64,000 nt of DNA from CAYJGJ01 sp964367585 (GTDB taxonomy: Bacteria; Bacillota; Clostridia; Peptostreptococcales; Anaerovoracaceae): assembly GCA_964367585.1 (NCBI GenBank), contig CAYIYH010000001.1, positions 310,001 through 374,000 of the forward strand, read 5' to 3'. Below are positions 17,719 to 26,256 of the stretch, piece by piece. The notes below the pieces were generated by a model. The model searched no databases. It worked only from the letters and a program-made list of their open reading frames with translations, and was not told the DNA's origin. Position 1 is the stretch's first letter; every line of letters begins with the position of its first letter. A program made the position numbers and the translations under genes.

Positions 17719-18510
17719 ATGCAAGAGACTAAAACAAATAATATAGCATCGAACAATCCGGGAAGTGGACTCGATTTAACTAAAGTAAAACCATATGGAG
17801 ACACGATGAACGATGGCATGATAGAGTTCACATTTTCTCTTCCTGTACCATATGGAGAAGAAGCTAGTGAAGCAGCTAAGCAATTAGTCAGAAAGATGGG
17901 TGTAGATGAGCCAAGTGTAACATATTCACATGATATGGGCGGTGGATTTACATTTTTTGTAGTCTATGGAAAATGTCAACACGCTGTCGACTATACTTCA
18001 ATCAAAGTTACTAAAGTCGATGTCGATGTGATGGATAGAAACGAATGCGGTGAATATATACAACAGAACATCAAAAGAGATGTCATAGTTGTCGGAGCCT
18101 CTACAGGAACTGACGCTCATACTGTAGGAATAGATGCTATAATGAACATGAAGGGATTCCACGGACACTACGGGCTGGAAAGATACAAAAATGTTGTAGC
18201 TATTAATATGGGGTCACAAGTTCCAAACGAAGAACTAATTGCAAGGGCAAAAGAGTTAAATGCAGATGCAATACTAGTATCTCAAACTGTCACTCAAAAA
18301 GATGTGCATATTCAAAACTTAACCAATATGGTAGAATTAATGGAGGCGGAAGGTCTTCGTGACAAAATTTTACTAGTTTGCGGTGGTCCTAGAATATCTC
18401 ACGAATTAGCACAAGAACTTGGATATGATGCAGGTTTTGGTCCTCACACTTATGCAGAGCATGTAATGTCTTATATTGCGACTGAAGTTGTAAAAAGAGG
18501 TCGTGCATAG
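17719..18510 (+). CDS. kamE: beta-lysine/D-lysine 5,6-aminomutase beta subunit, B12-binding
   Basis: Small subunit carrying both cofactors' key residues. 263 residues. The cobalamin motif D-x-H-x-x-G is at 132-137 (DAHTVG), with H134 the expected cobalt ligand; K145 in NMKGFHG is the counterpart of the PLP-binding lysine (K144 in Clostridium sticklandii). The Rossmann B12 domain occupies about 120-255. Coupled to kamD. The last gene of the kam run before a 173-base gap with a new promoter. Confidence 0.96.
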   Translation: MQETKTNNIASNNPGSGLDLTKVKPYGDTMNDGMIEFTFSLPVPYGEEASEAAKQLVRKMGVDEPSVTYSHDMGGGFTFFVVYGKCQHAVDYTSIKVTKVDVDVMDRNECGEYIQQNIKRDVIVVGASTGTDAHTVGIDAIMNMKGFHGHYGLERYKNVVAINMGSQVPNEELIARAKELNADAILVSQTVTQKDVHIQNLTNMVELMEAEGLRDKILLVCGGPRISHELAQELGYDAGFGPHTYAEHVMSYIATEVVKRGRA

Positions 18511-18588
18511 CCAGTTATTATTTTTAGTATATGGATTGTATGTACTATGCTTATTTGCAACATGATTATGTTAATAAATAATTCTTAA

Positions 18589-18618
18589 ATTTGTTAAACA
18601 AATATGCTAAAATATAGT
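18589..18618 (+). promoter_or_regulatory. promoter with overlapping palindrome before the CoA-transferase genes
   Basis: Perfect palindrome ATTTGT-TAA-ACAAAT (18589-18603) overlaps a candidate -35 TTGTTA (18591-18596), 16-base spacer, -10 TATAGT (18613-18618). Its arms resemble half of the Rex consensus (TTGTTAA-N4-TTAACAA) without the full spacing. Rex is encoded at 34768-35412, so redox control is possible but unproven. Confidence 0.45.
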
Positions 18619-18683
18619 ATATCAATTAAAGTCTGCAAGATAACTAATAACAAAGGAACACAATAAACAGAGAGGAACTAAAT

Positions 18684-19397
18684 ATGTTAAATAAAATAGT
18701 CACGGCCGATGAAGCTGTTGCGGGCGTACAAGATGGCATGACCATAATGGTCGGTGGATTCATGGGTACTGGAGCACCTGAAATATTAATGGATGCATTG
18801 GTTAAAAAAGGAGTGAAAAACCTAACTGTAATCGGAAACGATGCAGGATGCCCAGCGGGTCTATTCGACGCAAAAATTGCGCGTGGAATCGGAAAACTAA
18901 TCGAAAGAGATATGGTTGACCACATAATCGCTTCCCATGTTGGTCTCAACAAACAAGTTGCAGAAAAAATGAATGCAGGAACTCTTAAATGCACTTTGGT
19001 ACCACAAGGGACTCTTGCAGAAAAAATTAGGGCTGCCGCATACGGACTTGGTGGAGTCCTTACGCCCACAGGGGTAGGCACTCCCGTGGAAAATAGCCTC
19101 GATGAATTAGGGAGAGAAAAAGACGTTCTCATATTAGAAGGGAAAAAATTCCTGTTAGAAATGCCACTACACGCGGATTATGCCTTCTGTAGGGCATCTA
19201 TTTCAGATACCTTTGGTAATTTTTCATGCTACAAGTCTACAAAGAATTTTAATTATCTATTACCTGGAGCTGCAACGCATACTGTAATAGCTTCTGAAAA
19301 AGTTGTAAAAATAGGTGAAGTAGATCCCGATACATTTAGAATGTCTGGCGTTCTTATCGAAAGTGTAGTGGAAGGAGAAAAACCATGGGAGATATAA
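18684..19397 (+). CDS. atoD: butyrate--acetoacetate CoA-transferase subunit A
   Basis: Alpha subunit of the family I CoA-transferase which, in lysine fermentation, transfers CoA from butyryl-CoA to acetoacetate released by the cleavage enzyme. 237 residues. The glycine-rich GGFMGTGAPE motif (about 29-38) and GNDAGCPAG (53-61) are the expected CoA-binding elements. Start behind AGAGGA; the gene overlaps the next by 13 bases. Confidence 0.92.
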   Translation: MLNKIVTADEAVAGVQDGMTIMVGGFMGTGAPEILMDALVKKGVKNLTVIGNDAGCPAGLFDAKIARGIGKLIERDMVDHIIASHVGLNKQVAEKMNAGTLKCTLVPQGTLAEKIRAAAYGLGGVLTPTGVGTPVENSLDELGREKDVLILEGKKFLLEMPLHADYAFCRASISDTFGNFSCYKSTKNFNYLLPGAATHTVIASEKVVKIGEVDPDTFRMSGVLIESVVEGEKPWEI

Positions 19398-20038
19398 AAC
19401 AAAGAATTGCAAAAAGATGTGCAAAAGAATTTAAAAATGGAGACTTCATCAATCTTGGCATTGGACTTCCTACCCTAGTTTCAAACTACATCCCCGAAGA
19501 CATTACGATTACATTACACTCTGAAAATGGCTTTGCAGGACTCAGTGGACTCGCGGAACAAGGAAAAGAAGACGTAGACATCATTAACGCAGGAGCTGCT
19601 TATGTAACTGCTGTTCCGCATGTCAACTACTTCGATTCTGCTACAAGTTTTGGATTCGTAAGAGGTGGACATGTAGCTGCGACAGTTTTAGGTGCGATGG
19701 AAGTTGCCGAAAACGGCGACTTGGCAAATTGGATAATCCCAGGAAAAATGGTTGCTGGTATGGGTGGTGCTATGGACTTAGTATCCGGTGCAAAGAAAGT
19801 AATAATTGTAATGCAACATACCCAAAAAGGTGCACCCAAAATATTGAAAGAGTGCACACTGCCTTTGACTGCACCTAACTGTGTAAATCTAATTATTACC
19901 GAAATGGGAGTCATGGAAGTGACTGAAAAAGGGTTGCTTGTTACAGAATTACATCCCGAGTTTACGAAAGATGAGATGCAGGCTGCTACAGGATGTGACT
20001 TAATATTTAGCGAGAATTTAATCCCCATGGAAGATTAG
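19385..20038 (+). CDS. atoA: butyrate--acetoacetate CoA-transferase subunit B
   Basis: Catalytic beta subunit. 217 residues. The nucleophilic glutamate is E47 in the conserved SENG motif; the NLGIGLPTL stretch (23-31) and the GGAMDLVSGAKKVI-type segment are typical. Start behind GGAAGGAG inside the end of subunit A, giving translational coupling. With kdd, kamA and kamDE this gives most of the pathway from lysine to butyrate and acetate, but kce and kal are not in the window. Confidence 0.94.
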   Translation: MGDIKQRIAKRCAKEFKNGDFINLGIGLPTLVSNYIPEDITITLHSENGFAGLSGLAEQGKEDVDIINAGAAYVTAVPHVNYFDSATSFGFVRGGHVAATVLGAMEVAENGDLANWIIPGKMVAGMGGAMDLVSGAKKVIIVMQHTQKGAPKILKECTLPLTAPNCVNLIITEMGVMEVTEKGLLVTELHPEFTKDEMQAATGCDLIFSENLIPMED

Positions 20039-20140
20039 TATGAAAGTTTCATGCATATACTCATGGTACGATTAGCTCCTTAGATTCGATTTTAATATGT
20101 CTAAATCTTCTAATTTTATGTAGCCTAAATTGAGAAAGCA

Positions 20141-20187
20141 AAAAGCAAGTTGTAAGTCTATAAACGACATGCGACTTGCTTTTTTTT
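20141..20187 (+). terminator. intrinsic terminator after the lysine island
   Basis: Stem AAAAGCAAGT (20141-20150) with ACTTGCTTTT (20174-20183), an inner GTC/GAC pairing in the loop, and a U-run ending at 20187; about 100 bases after the CoA-transferase stop. Confidence 0.88.
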
Positions 20188-20245
20188 GAATAAATTGATT
20201 AAACTAATTACAAATTAAACTATCACAATATAGAATTGCTCTCTT

Positions 20246-20713
20246 CTATTTTAAAACGGGGAAATCAAGTTGTCTAAGTGCTTCAAACAATATAATATTA
20301 GCACTGTTTGATAAGTTCAAAGATCTTAGTCTCGTATTTGCGCTCATGGGGATTCTAACTGCGAATTCTCCATGCTCTTGGATAAAATCCCTAGGCAACC
20401 CCGTAGTTTCTCTTCCAAAAATTAACATGTCTTCTTCCTGATACGAGACCTCTGTATAAATCTTGGAACCCTTAGTCGTGGCGAGATACTTTCTGTTCTG
20501 TGAATATTTTGAAATGAAAGCATCCAGCGAATCGTGAACTTCTAAATCTACATATTCCCAATAATCAAGTCCTGCCCTCTTTACTTCTTTAGACTCTATA
20601 GAAAACCCCAATGGTTTTACTAGATGCAATCTTGTATTCGTAGCCGCACACGTCCTCGCTATATTTCCCGTGTTTTGTGGAATCTCCGGATTTACTAATA
20701 CGATATGTAACAC
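20246..20713 (-). CDS. trmL: tRNA (cytidine/uridine-34-2'-O)-methyltransferase
   Basis: SPOUT-class methyltransferase that methylates the ribose of the wobble base in tRNA-Leu isoacceptors. 155 residues. The three SpoU motifs are visible: NPEIPQNTGNIAR (8-20), LIFGRETTGLP (about 97-107) and the knot-closing RSLNLSNSANIILFE (129-143). The start is a GTG at 20713 behind GAGGAG. It follows the DUF4177 gene by 17 bases. Confidence 0.95.
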   Translation of the reverse strand: MLHIVLVNPEIPQNTGNIARTCAATNTRLHLVKPLGFSIESKEVKRAGLDYWEYVDLEVHDSLDAFISKYSQNRKYLATTKGSKIYTEVSYQEEDMLIFGRETTGLPRDFIQEHGEFAVRIPMSANTRLRSLNLSNSANIILFEALRQLDFPVLK

Positions 20714-20730
20714 TTTCTTTTCTCCTCATC

Positions 20731-20928
20731 TTAGTTTATTTTTCTTTTAAAAATGCAAACAATGTTTCTGGATGAACCAAAATCCTGCGAAGTAGAATTA
20801 CAGCTTACTAATTCCCATCCCTCGCTACCAAGTCGATTTAATTCTGATGATAACAGGGAGGAATCAACATCTCCTCCCATAAAACCTTTTGTAGGTAAAA
20901 TCAAAGTATAATATTCAAATCTTTCCAT
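20731..20928 (-). CDS. small DUF4177-like protein
   Basis: 65 residues, matching the short DUF4177 pattern: an N-terminal FEYYTL strand, LLSSELNRLGSEGWELVSC in the middle and a basic IFKRK end. Function unknown. AAGGAATGTATA precedes the ATG. Probably co-transcribed with trmL. Confidence 0.7.
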   Translation of the reverse strand: MERFEYYTLILPTKGFMGGDVDSSLLSSELNRLGSEGWELVSCNSTSQDFGSSRNIVCIFKRKIN

Positions 20929-21235
20929 TATACATTCCTTTCTATGATTTCTATTACGACTTCGATAAAAATAAATTCTATCCGCTCTTATTCGTACAAT
21001 TTTTTTATTTGAAAGTCGTTTTAATGTAGATATAAATTATACCATATTCGCCCCAAAATGTCACAACTGATAATATAAAATCGTGTTAAATAATTATAGG
21101 TAAATTATTTAGTGCTAAATAGTTTAATCTAAAAATCAGTTGAAATAATACTCTTTGTGCTGTATAATAATACTAATGTGGGACTTCGAAATTTTCCCCG
21201 CATGATTACATTGATTAAATCAAGGAGGTAGTAAA
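20929..21235. other. intergenic region with divergent signals
   Basis: About 306 AT-rich bases. Apart from the promoter listed at 21140-21168, a short possible hairpin (ATGTGGG/CCCCGCAT, 21175-21203) lies in the leader of the small membrane protein gene. No further gene was found. Confidence 0.4.
21140..21168 (+). promoter_or_regulatory. sigma-A-type promoter
   Basis: TTGAAA (21140-21145), 17-base spacer, TATAAT (21163-21168), about 68 bases before the start of the small membrane protein gene. Confidence 0.8.
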
Positions 21236-21430
21236 ATGAAAATCGGTAACAAGGATTACTTAATAGTAAAAGAAAAGAAATCAAATAGTGGCGTTGTGAC
21301 ACTAATTTCAATAGGAGCAAGCCTCGCAATTGGAGCTTCAGTAATTATGGGGCTAAAATATTTATTAAAAAATATTGATCCTAAAGATGAATTCATCGAT
21401 GGAGAATGGATTTCTGATGACGAGATTTAA
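21236..21430 (+). CDS. small single-pass membrane protein, unknown
   Basis: 64 residues: a basic N-terminus (KKSN around 14-17), one hydrophobic segment at about 20-43 (VVTLISIGASLAIGASVIMG), and an acidic C-terminal tail ending in DDEI. Not recognised. It is well supported as a real gene: a consensus promoter, AAGGAGGT seven bases before the ATG, and its own terminator form a complete unit. Confidence 0.75.
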   Translation: MKIGNKDYLIVKEKKSNSGVVTLISIGASLAIGASVIMGLKYLLKNIDPKDEFIDGEWISDDEI

Positions 21431-21485
21431 TCAGATCTAAATTTACATACTTATAATTAAAAGAGTTTTTACACTCTCTAACATA

Positions 21486-21517
21486 AAAAGGGCGAACTAA
21501 GGCGCCCTTTTGTTTTT
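21486..21517 (+). terminator. intrinsic terminator
   Basis: Stem AAAAGGGCG (21486-21494) with CGCCCTTTT (21503-21511), then TGTTTTT-like U-run; ends the small membrane protein transcript. Confidence 0.9.
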
Positions 21518-21549
21518 AGAAAAATTCTTTAATTAGTAAGTTTATTAGC

Positions 21550-21801
21550 TTAAACAATGCAATCATCTTCCTTAACTACTACTTCTTCTTCCACTGTCAC
21601 TTCTTCTGCAACTTCTCTATAAGTGATTTCTTCTTCTACGATTTCCTCAGCTGCCATAGTAACAGGCTTTTCTGCTAATGTATCCGTAATTATTAGTGGT
21701 TTGCCATCAACTATATCTCTAGCCCTTTTTGCAACCAAATTAACTAAAGTATATCTATTATTTACCTTTTCCAGTACATCATCCGCCGATACATTTATCA
21801 T
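21550..21801 (-). CDS. rpoZ: RNA polymerase omega subunit
   Basis: Small subunit that helps fold and hold the beta' subunit. 83 residues: NRYTLVNLVAKRARDI (15-30) is the conserved omega core, followed by a variable tail very rich in Glu and Val. It starts directly at the gmk stop behind AAGGAGG. The gmk-rpoZ pair is a conserved Firmicutes arrangement. Confidence 0.95.
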   Translation of the reverse strand: MINVSADDVLEKVNNRYTLVNLVAKRARDIVDGKPLIITDTLAEKPVTMAAEEIVEEEITYREVAEEVTVEEEVVVKEDDCIV

Positions 21802-22428
21802 TTATATATCCTCCTTATATTTTTGTATTAAACTATACACGTTATCTGATACTCTCAAGTGTTCCGCAAGTATTATCGATTCTATATGATTAACAGAATC
21901 TTCTATTTTATCATTAATTACACAATAATCGTATTTATCGACATATGCCACTTCCTCGACAACCTGTGACATCCGGAGAATTATCTCCTCTTGTTTTTCT
22001 GTTCCTCTATTCTTCAATCGACTCCTAAGTTCAGAAAGTGAAGGTGGTAGAATGAAGATAAAGATCGCATCAGGATAAGACTCTTTCACTTGCATCGCCC
22101 CTTGCATCTCAATTTCCAAAATCACGTCTATTCCCTGTGAAAGTTTTTCTATGACCTTCTTTTTCGGTGTTCCGTAATAATTTCCATACACTGTGGCATA
22201 TTCTAACAAATCATTACTTTCTATAGATTTCTCAAATTCCTCGGGAGTAACGAAATAATATGTTTTTGCTTCTACGTCACCTTTTCGCTGTTTTCTCGTG
22301 GTCATCGAAATTGATAATTCAAAACTGTCTCTTCTTTTTAGGAGCTCGTTACATACAGTTCCCTTTCCTGCTCCCGAAGGTCCCGAGATAACGAAAAGTT
22401 TTCCTGTTTTTTTAAATATATCTTCCAT
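21802..22428 (-). CDS. gmk: guanylate kinase
   Basis: Phosphorylates GMP to GDP. 208 residues. P-loop GPSGAGKGT at about 16-24, the GMP-binding region with TTRKQRKGDVE (41-51) and YYFV, and ILEIEMQGAMQVK near 100-112. Start behind AAGGGA. Coupled with rpoZ. The 420-base upstream gap contains a possible structured RNA. Confidence 0.97.
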   Translation of the reverse strand: MEDIFKKTGKLFVISGPSGAGKGTVCNELLKRRDSFELSISMTTRKQRKGDVEAKTYYFVTPEEFEKSIESNDLLEYATVYGNYYGTPKKKVIEKLSQGIDVILEIEMQGAMQVKESYPDAIFIFILPPSLSELRSRLKNRGTEKQEEIILRMSQVVEEVAYVDKYDYCVINDKIEDSVNHIESIILAEHLRVSDNVYSLIQKYKEDI

Positions 22429-22851
22429 TTTAATATCCCTTATTTTTTTAGATATTTACTTATATTATTTTTTATAAGTTCATGAATTATATCATTTTTT
22501 TGAGTAAAATGCAACTACTTGTCCCCTTGGTTCGGACTAAATTTTCCTGAATAGAGTATAATCTAACTACGTACTAACCACAGAATCGCCTTTTGATTCT
22601 AAAATGAAAGTCATCTTGGAGACTAAAAGTAAAATTCACCTTTTATTTTAAATAAAAATCCTCCTATGGTGATTTTCCAGAGTTCCCAATCGCTAGATTA
22701 TTTGACCTAACTTTTAGGGCACGCTACATTTGTTACCACAGAAGGATTTTTATTCGTGTTTTACTATCGTTTAATCAGAAACTTCTTATCAAAGTCATAT
22801 GATTAGAATTAGTATATTTTTTTCATTCCACACTCATTAATATCAATATTT
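22429..22851. other. 423-base gap with a possible structured RNA
   Basis: A long closing stem AATAAAAATCCT (22651-22662) with AGGATTTTTATT (22743-22754) encloses a second helix TATGGTGA/TTACCACA (22665-22672, 22733-22740, one mismatch) and an apical hairpin CCTAA/TTAGG (22706-22718). Upstream on the plus strand are two smaller hairpins (AGAATC/GATTCT, 22582-22600; AGTC/GACT) and a TATAAT at 22558. The strand is uncertain: minus would make it a gmk leader, plus a free RNA. No known riboswitch core was recognised and no gene was found. Confidence 0.35.
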
Positions 22852-23994
22852 CTAGTAAGGGTTAATGATTGACGCGGTTCTCTCAAAAATGTCTAATCCT
22901 TGACATTTTAGAAAGTATGGAATATCAAAATAGCACCAGTTTTCTGATATCTTTCCATCTTTTATGTAATAGAAATTAAGGTCTGCATGAAGTGGAATAT
23001 CCTCTGCTCCCCCAGTCATGCCTAACCATCCTCCGATAGGAGAAACTTTTTGGTTTGAGTATGAACAAAGGAAATCTCCTTCCGCAAATCTTGATTTTCT
23101 TCCATAAGTACCAGTTAGTATTGTAGAAGCGAATTCTGCAACATTTTGTAATTCTGATGAGTTCGACCTATTTTCTATAGAGCATCTTTTTGCAAAAGAC
23201 TCTCTATCATTTTCACTTGCATAATTTGCATCCTCGGTAAGTGGATGTTTTTTATCCAAATGTTTACGGAATGGGCCTGAATGTTGTTTCAAATACCTCG
23301 GAATCGTTAAGCTTGCACCTACGCCACATGGGCCATACCAAATCATGTCGTCCGCCCAAACTTTTCTCATTTGGTCTACAGGAACAGTATCAAAAGACCC
23401 ACTCCTACTTAATGCTTGGTTCATATTACTCATGCCATCACATACGGCAAAGTTTCTTTGTACTGTATCGTTAGGATATTCGCCAAACAATAATCCATTA
23501 TGGTCTCGTGGTCCAGGATAACAATAGAAGTGGCCAGTTTCTGGCGGTAGAGGATAACATCCTGCTTCCTTCATGAATCCAATTAAGTCGACGAACAGTG
23601 CAGAGTCTACAATTTTACCATTTTCGACTCGGTTAAACTCACTATACCACAAGTTTTGCATTTTCCCTGTCACACGAATATTAAGGAATTCTTCATCGTA
23701 TAACCCCATGAATTGTCCCATACTAGCAACCCAAATATTTCCATCGATTGCCTCTCCTGCCATGAATATATCCATACGCCTTTGCATATATTTAAGAGAT
23801 TTTTTTAATGGCTTCCAAAAAGTTTCACCAATATTTTTTGGTCCATATTGGAACATGAAAGGATAAGAACCTTCCCATGGGCAATCAGCTACTTGATATT
23901 TACTCAATACCGATTCAACTTCATCGACAGAACAATTTTCCATCTCTTTAAAATAGTCTAAAATAAGTTTTTTTGCTTCTTGTAATTCTAACAT
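22852..23994 (-). CDS. tandem SnoaL-like (NTF2-fold) protein
   Basis: A 380-residue protein that appears to contain two SnoaL/ester-cyclase-type NTF2 folds: the first at about 1-150 (ending NGKIVDSALFVDLIGFMKEAG), the second at about 210-375 (ending DGKISENWCYFDIPYFLKCQG). Both ends share the family pattern of a Lys-Ile strand followed by a four- to eight-residue turn and an aromatic strand. No signal peptide. Similar double SnoaL proteins occur beside sugar-type ABC transporters in other bacteria; the reaction is unknown. It is the last gene on the minus strand of the riboswitch locus, 151 bases after the TauE gene, so co-transcription is likely but not certain. Confidence 0.75.
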   Translation of the reverse strand: MLELQEAKKLILDYFKEMENCSVDEVESVLSKYQVADCPWEGSYPFMFQYGPKNIGETFWKPLKKSLKYMQRRMDIFMAGEAIDGNIWVASMGQFMGLYDEEFLNIRVTGKMQNLWYSEFNRVENGKIVDSALFVDLIGFMKEAGCYPLPPETGHFYCYPGPRDHNGLLFGEYPNDTVQRNFAVCDGMSNMNQALSRSGSFDTVPVDQMRKVWADDMIWYGPCGVGASLTIPRYLKQHSGPFRKHLDKKHPLTEDANYASENDRESFAKRCSIENRSNSSELQNVAEFASTILTGTYGRKSRFAEGDFLCSYSNQKVSPIGGWLGMTGGAEDIPLHADLNFYYIKDGKISENWCYFDIPYFLKCQGLDIFERTASIINPY

Positions 23995-24145
23995 AACTCC
24001 ACTTAGTATATTGATAAATATACAATGATTTAATCAATATACTCTTCCTTTCTCCCTACAATTCTAGCTGTATAGGGGCAGCAATGTTAAAAATAATTTT
24101 AAAAAATATTGTTTTATTAAATTATCATTTCAATTTCTGATATAA

Positions 24146-24877
24146 CTACATTAAAATCATAATTAAACCCGAAATCGACATGAATCCATACACCATTTTT
24201 CTCAACAACTTATCGTCTACTTTTTTATTTATCTTTTTACCTGCAAACATTCCTACACCAATCGCAACTAAGCCAAATACCCATAATTGCATGATTTCCT
24301 CTGTAAAAAGGCCATTTAATGCGCGATTAAATAGATTAAATGCATTTGAAAGCAGGAAATAGCATTGTATGGTTGCTAAGTATTTCACTGAATCTGTTGT
24401 AGTCGACAAAAAATAAATTACTATCGGAGGACCACCTGTTCCAAACAAGCCGCCTAAGATACCACTTATTCCACCTGCAATAATACCATTTGTGAATTTT
24501 GCCTTTATTTTTATTTTATGTGAATAAAACATAAAGTAAATTGAAAGTAGGAATAAAAATACTCCAAGCATTTTTTTCAGTGTATCATCAGATTGAGTGA
24601 CGGAAAAAGCAATTATAAACGCATTGGTAAGTGCATATCCAAATAAGGGAGCAATCAATAGCTTATAATCAATTTGCTTTCTTAACTGTACTGTCGCAAT
24701 CAGAACGATAACGAATGAAAAGCTTGTTGATAATGTTACAGATGACACATAAGATGAGACAAAATATGGCAATAACGTCATCGCAAATATTCCGAATCCG
24801 AATCCAGTTACTGTTTGAATGACTGCACCTGTAAAACATGTAATAGACAAGAGAATTATTATTTCAATAGATACCAT
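24146..24877 (-). CDS. TauE/SafE family membrane permease
   Basis: A 243-residue integral membrane protein with about seven to eight hydrophobic segments. The family repeats are visible: TGAVIQTVTGFGFGIFAM near 16-33 and GISGILGGLFGTGGPPIVIY near 137-156. Members move small sulfonated or carboxylated anions, often as exporters. Start behind AAGGAG. It lies 281 bases downstream of the ABC ATPase gene in the riboswitch locus; a role in releasing an anionic by-product of the imported compound is a guess. Confidence 0.88.
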   Translation of the reverse strand: MVSIEIIILLSITCFTGAVIQTVTGFGFGIFAMTLLPYFVSSYVSSVTLSTSFSFVIVLIATVQLRKQIDYKLLIAPLFGYALTNAFIIAFSVTQSDDTLKKMLGVFLFLLSIYFMFYSHKIKIKAKFTNGIIAGGISGILGGLFGTGGPPIVIYFLSTTTDSVKYLATIQCYFLLSNAFNLFNRALNGLFTEEIMQLWVFGLVAIGVGMFAGKKINKKVDDKLLRKMVYGFMSISGLIMILM

Positions 24878-25158
24878 AGTTTTGCTCCTTTATACTAGAA
24901 TATCATACCGAAAACTCAATATGATATTTAGTATTTTATTATTTCAAATAAACGCAGAAAATATAAATAACCTCACACCGTCTCAATTATATTTTAGAAG
25001 GGTTATTTTCCGTTCTACTCGCCGTGCGCGTTCTCTTTGTTTGCGCACATGGCAGATTTATATTAGCAAAGCAAACATAAATAAACTCGATGCTAGACCT
25101 TCATATGAAAATTTACATACATATCTAGCATCTCATTTTTAGTTATTCTCTCACGACT
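24878..25158 (-). other. spacer with stem-loop between ABC operon and TauE gene
   Basis: No gene. A nine-base-pair inverted repeat GATGCTAGA/TCTAGCATC (25088-25096 and 25124-25132) with a 27-base loop lies just after the ATPase stop. It lacks a U-run on the minus strand, so it may be a processing or partial-termination site rather than a full terminator. Confidence 0.4.
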
Positions 25159-26253
25159 TTAAATTGAAATATTAAGCTCACTTTCTTTATCAAAGATATG
25201 AATTCTGTCTTTGATAAATTTAACTCCAATTTTATCGTCCATTTTTTTAGTAATTTTCTTTTGCATTTTTGAATAAAACAATGTATCACTTGTTCTGATA
25301 GAAACCATTTCCTCTGTTCCTAAGAATTGTATAACCTCAACCGTTGCTTCAAATTCCGCATCGTCAGTTTCTAACATTATTTCATCTGGTCTAACTCCCA
25401 GGACAGATTGTTTACCAACTTGATTTCGGATTTTTTCTGTATGAAGTCTTTCCGGCAAAGATATCTTGAAGTCATCGTTCTTAGCATATAGTTTTCCATT
25501 TTCTTCTTCTATAATGCAATCGAATAAATTCATTGGCGGAGATCCCATGAACCCTGCAACGAAAAGATTCCTTGGCTTTTCGAACACTATGTCCGGCTTA
25601 TCTATTTGCTGAACTACACCATTATAAAAAACTGCAATCCTATCGCCCATTGTCATTGCTTCAACTTGGTCATGCGTAACATACACTACAGTCCTTGGAA
25701 TTTTATCGTGTAAGTCTAATATTTCTGAACGAACTTGTACTCTAAGTTTTGCATCCAAATTGGACAATGGTTCATCCATCAATAAAACGTCCGTTTCTCT
25801 AATCATCGCACGTCCCATTGCAACCCTTTGTCGTTGTCCTCCAGAAAGAAGTGCGGGTTTCCTGTCGAGTAGTGGTGTTAACTCTAACAGTTCCGCCATA
25901 GCCTCAACACGTTTTTTCAACTCTTCCTTATCTTTAATTTGAATTTTTAAACCGAATCCTAAATTTTGAGCTACTGTTAGGTGAGGGTATAATGCATAGT
26001 TTTGGAAAACCATAGAAATATTTCTATCCTTTGGAGGTAGATCATTTACAAGTTTTTCACCTATGTACATTTCTCCCGAAGTAATCTCTTCTAGCCCAGC
26101 GATCATTCTCAATGTAGTTGACTTACCACATCCAGATGGACCTACCAATACTAAGAATTCATTGTCCATTATTTCCAAATCAACATTGTCTACAACTAAA
26201 GGACCATCCTTTGTATACTGTTTTACTACTTGTTTTAATTTTATACTTGCCAT
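25159..26253 (-). CDS. ABC transporter ATP-binding protein, CUT1/MalK type (second of two)
   Basis: 364 residues. Walker A GPSGCGKST (38-46), Q-loop FQNYALYPHLT, signature LSGGQRQRVAMGRA (about 136-149), Walker B VLLMDEPLSNLDAKLR and the switch His in VTHDQVEAM. The C-terminal TOBE/OB regulatory domain (about 240-364) is MalK-like. It is the last ABC gene, three bases after the permease stop. A second, non-identical ATPase gene lies at 28149, so the transporter may use an ATPase heterodimer, as in the glycerol transporter GlpSTPQV. Confidence 0.95.
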   Translation of the reverse strand: MASIKLKQVVKQYTKDGPLVVDNVDLEIMDNEFLVLVGPSGCGKSTTLRMIAGLEEITSGEMYIGEKLVNDLPPKDRNISMVFQNYALYPHLTVAQNLGFGLKIQIKDKEELKKRVEAMAELLELTPLLDRKPALLSGGQRQRVAMGRAMIRETDVLLMDEPLSNLDAKLRVQVRSEILDLHDKIPRTVVYVTHDQVEAMTMGDRIAVFYNGVVQQIDKPDIVFEKPRNLFVAGFMGSPPMNLFDCIIEEENGKLYAKNDDFKISLPERLHTEKIRNQVGKQSVLGVRPDEIMLETDDAEFEATVEVIQFLGTEEMVSIRTSDTLFYSKMQKKITKKMDDKIGVKFIKDRIHIFDKESELNISI

Positions 26254-26256
26254 ATT

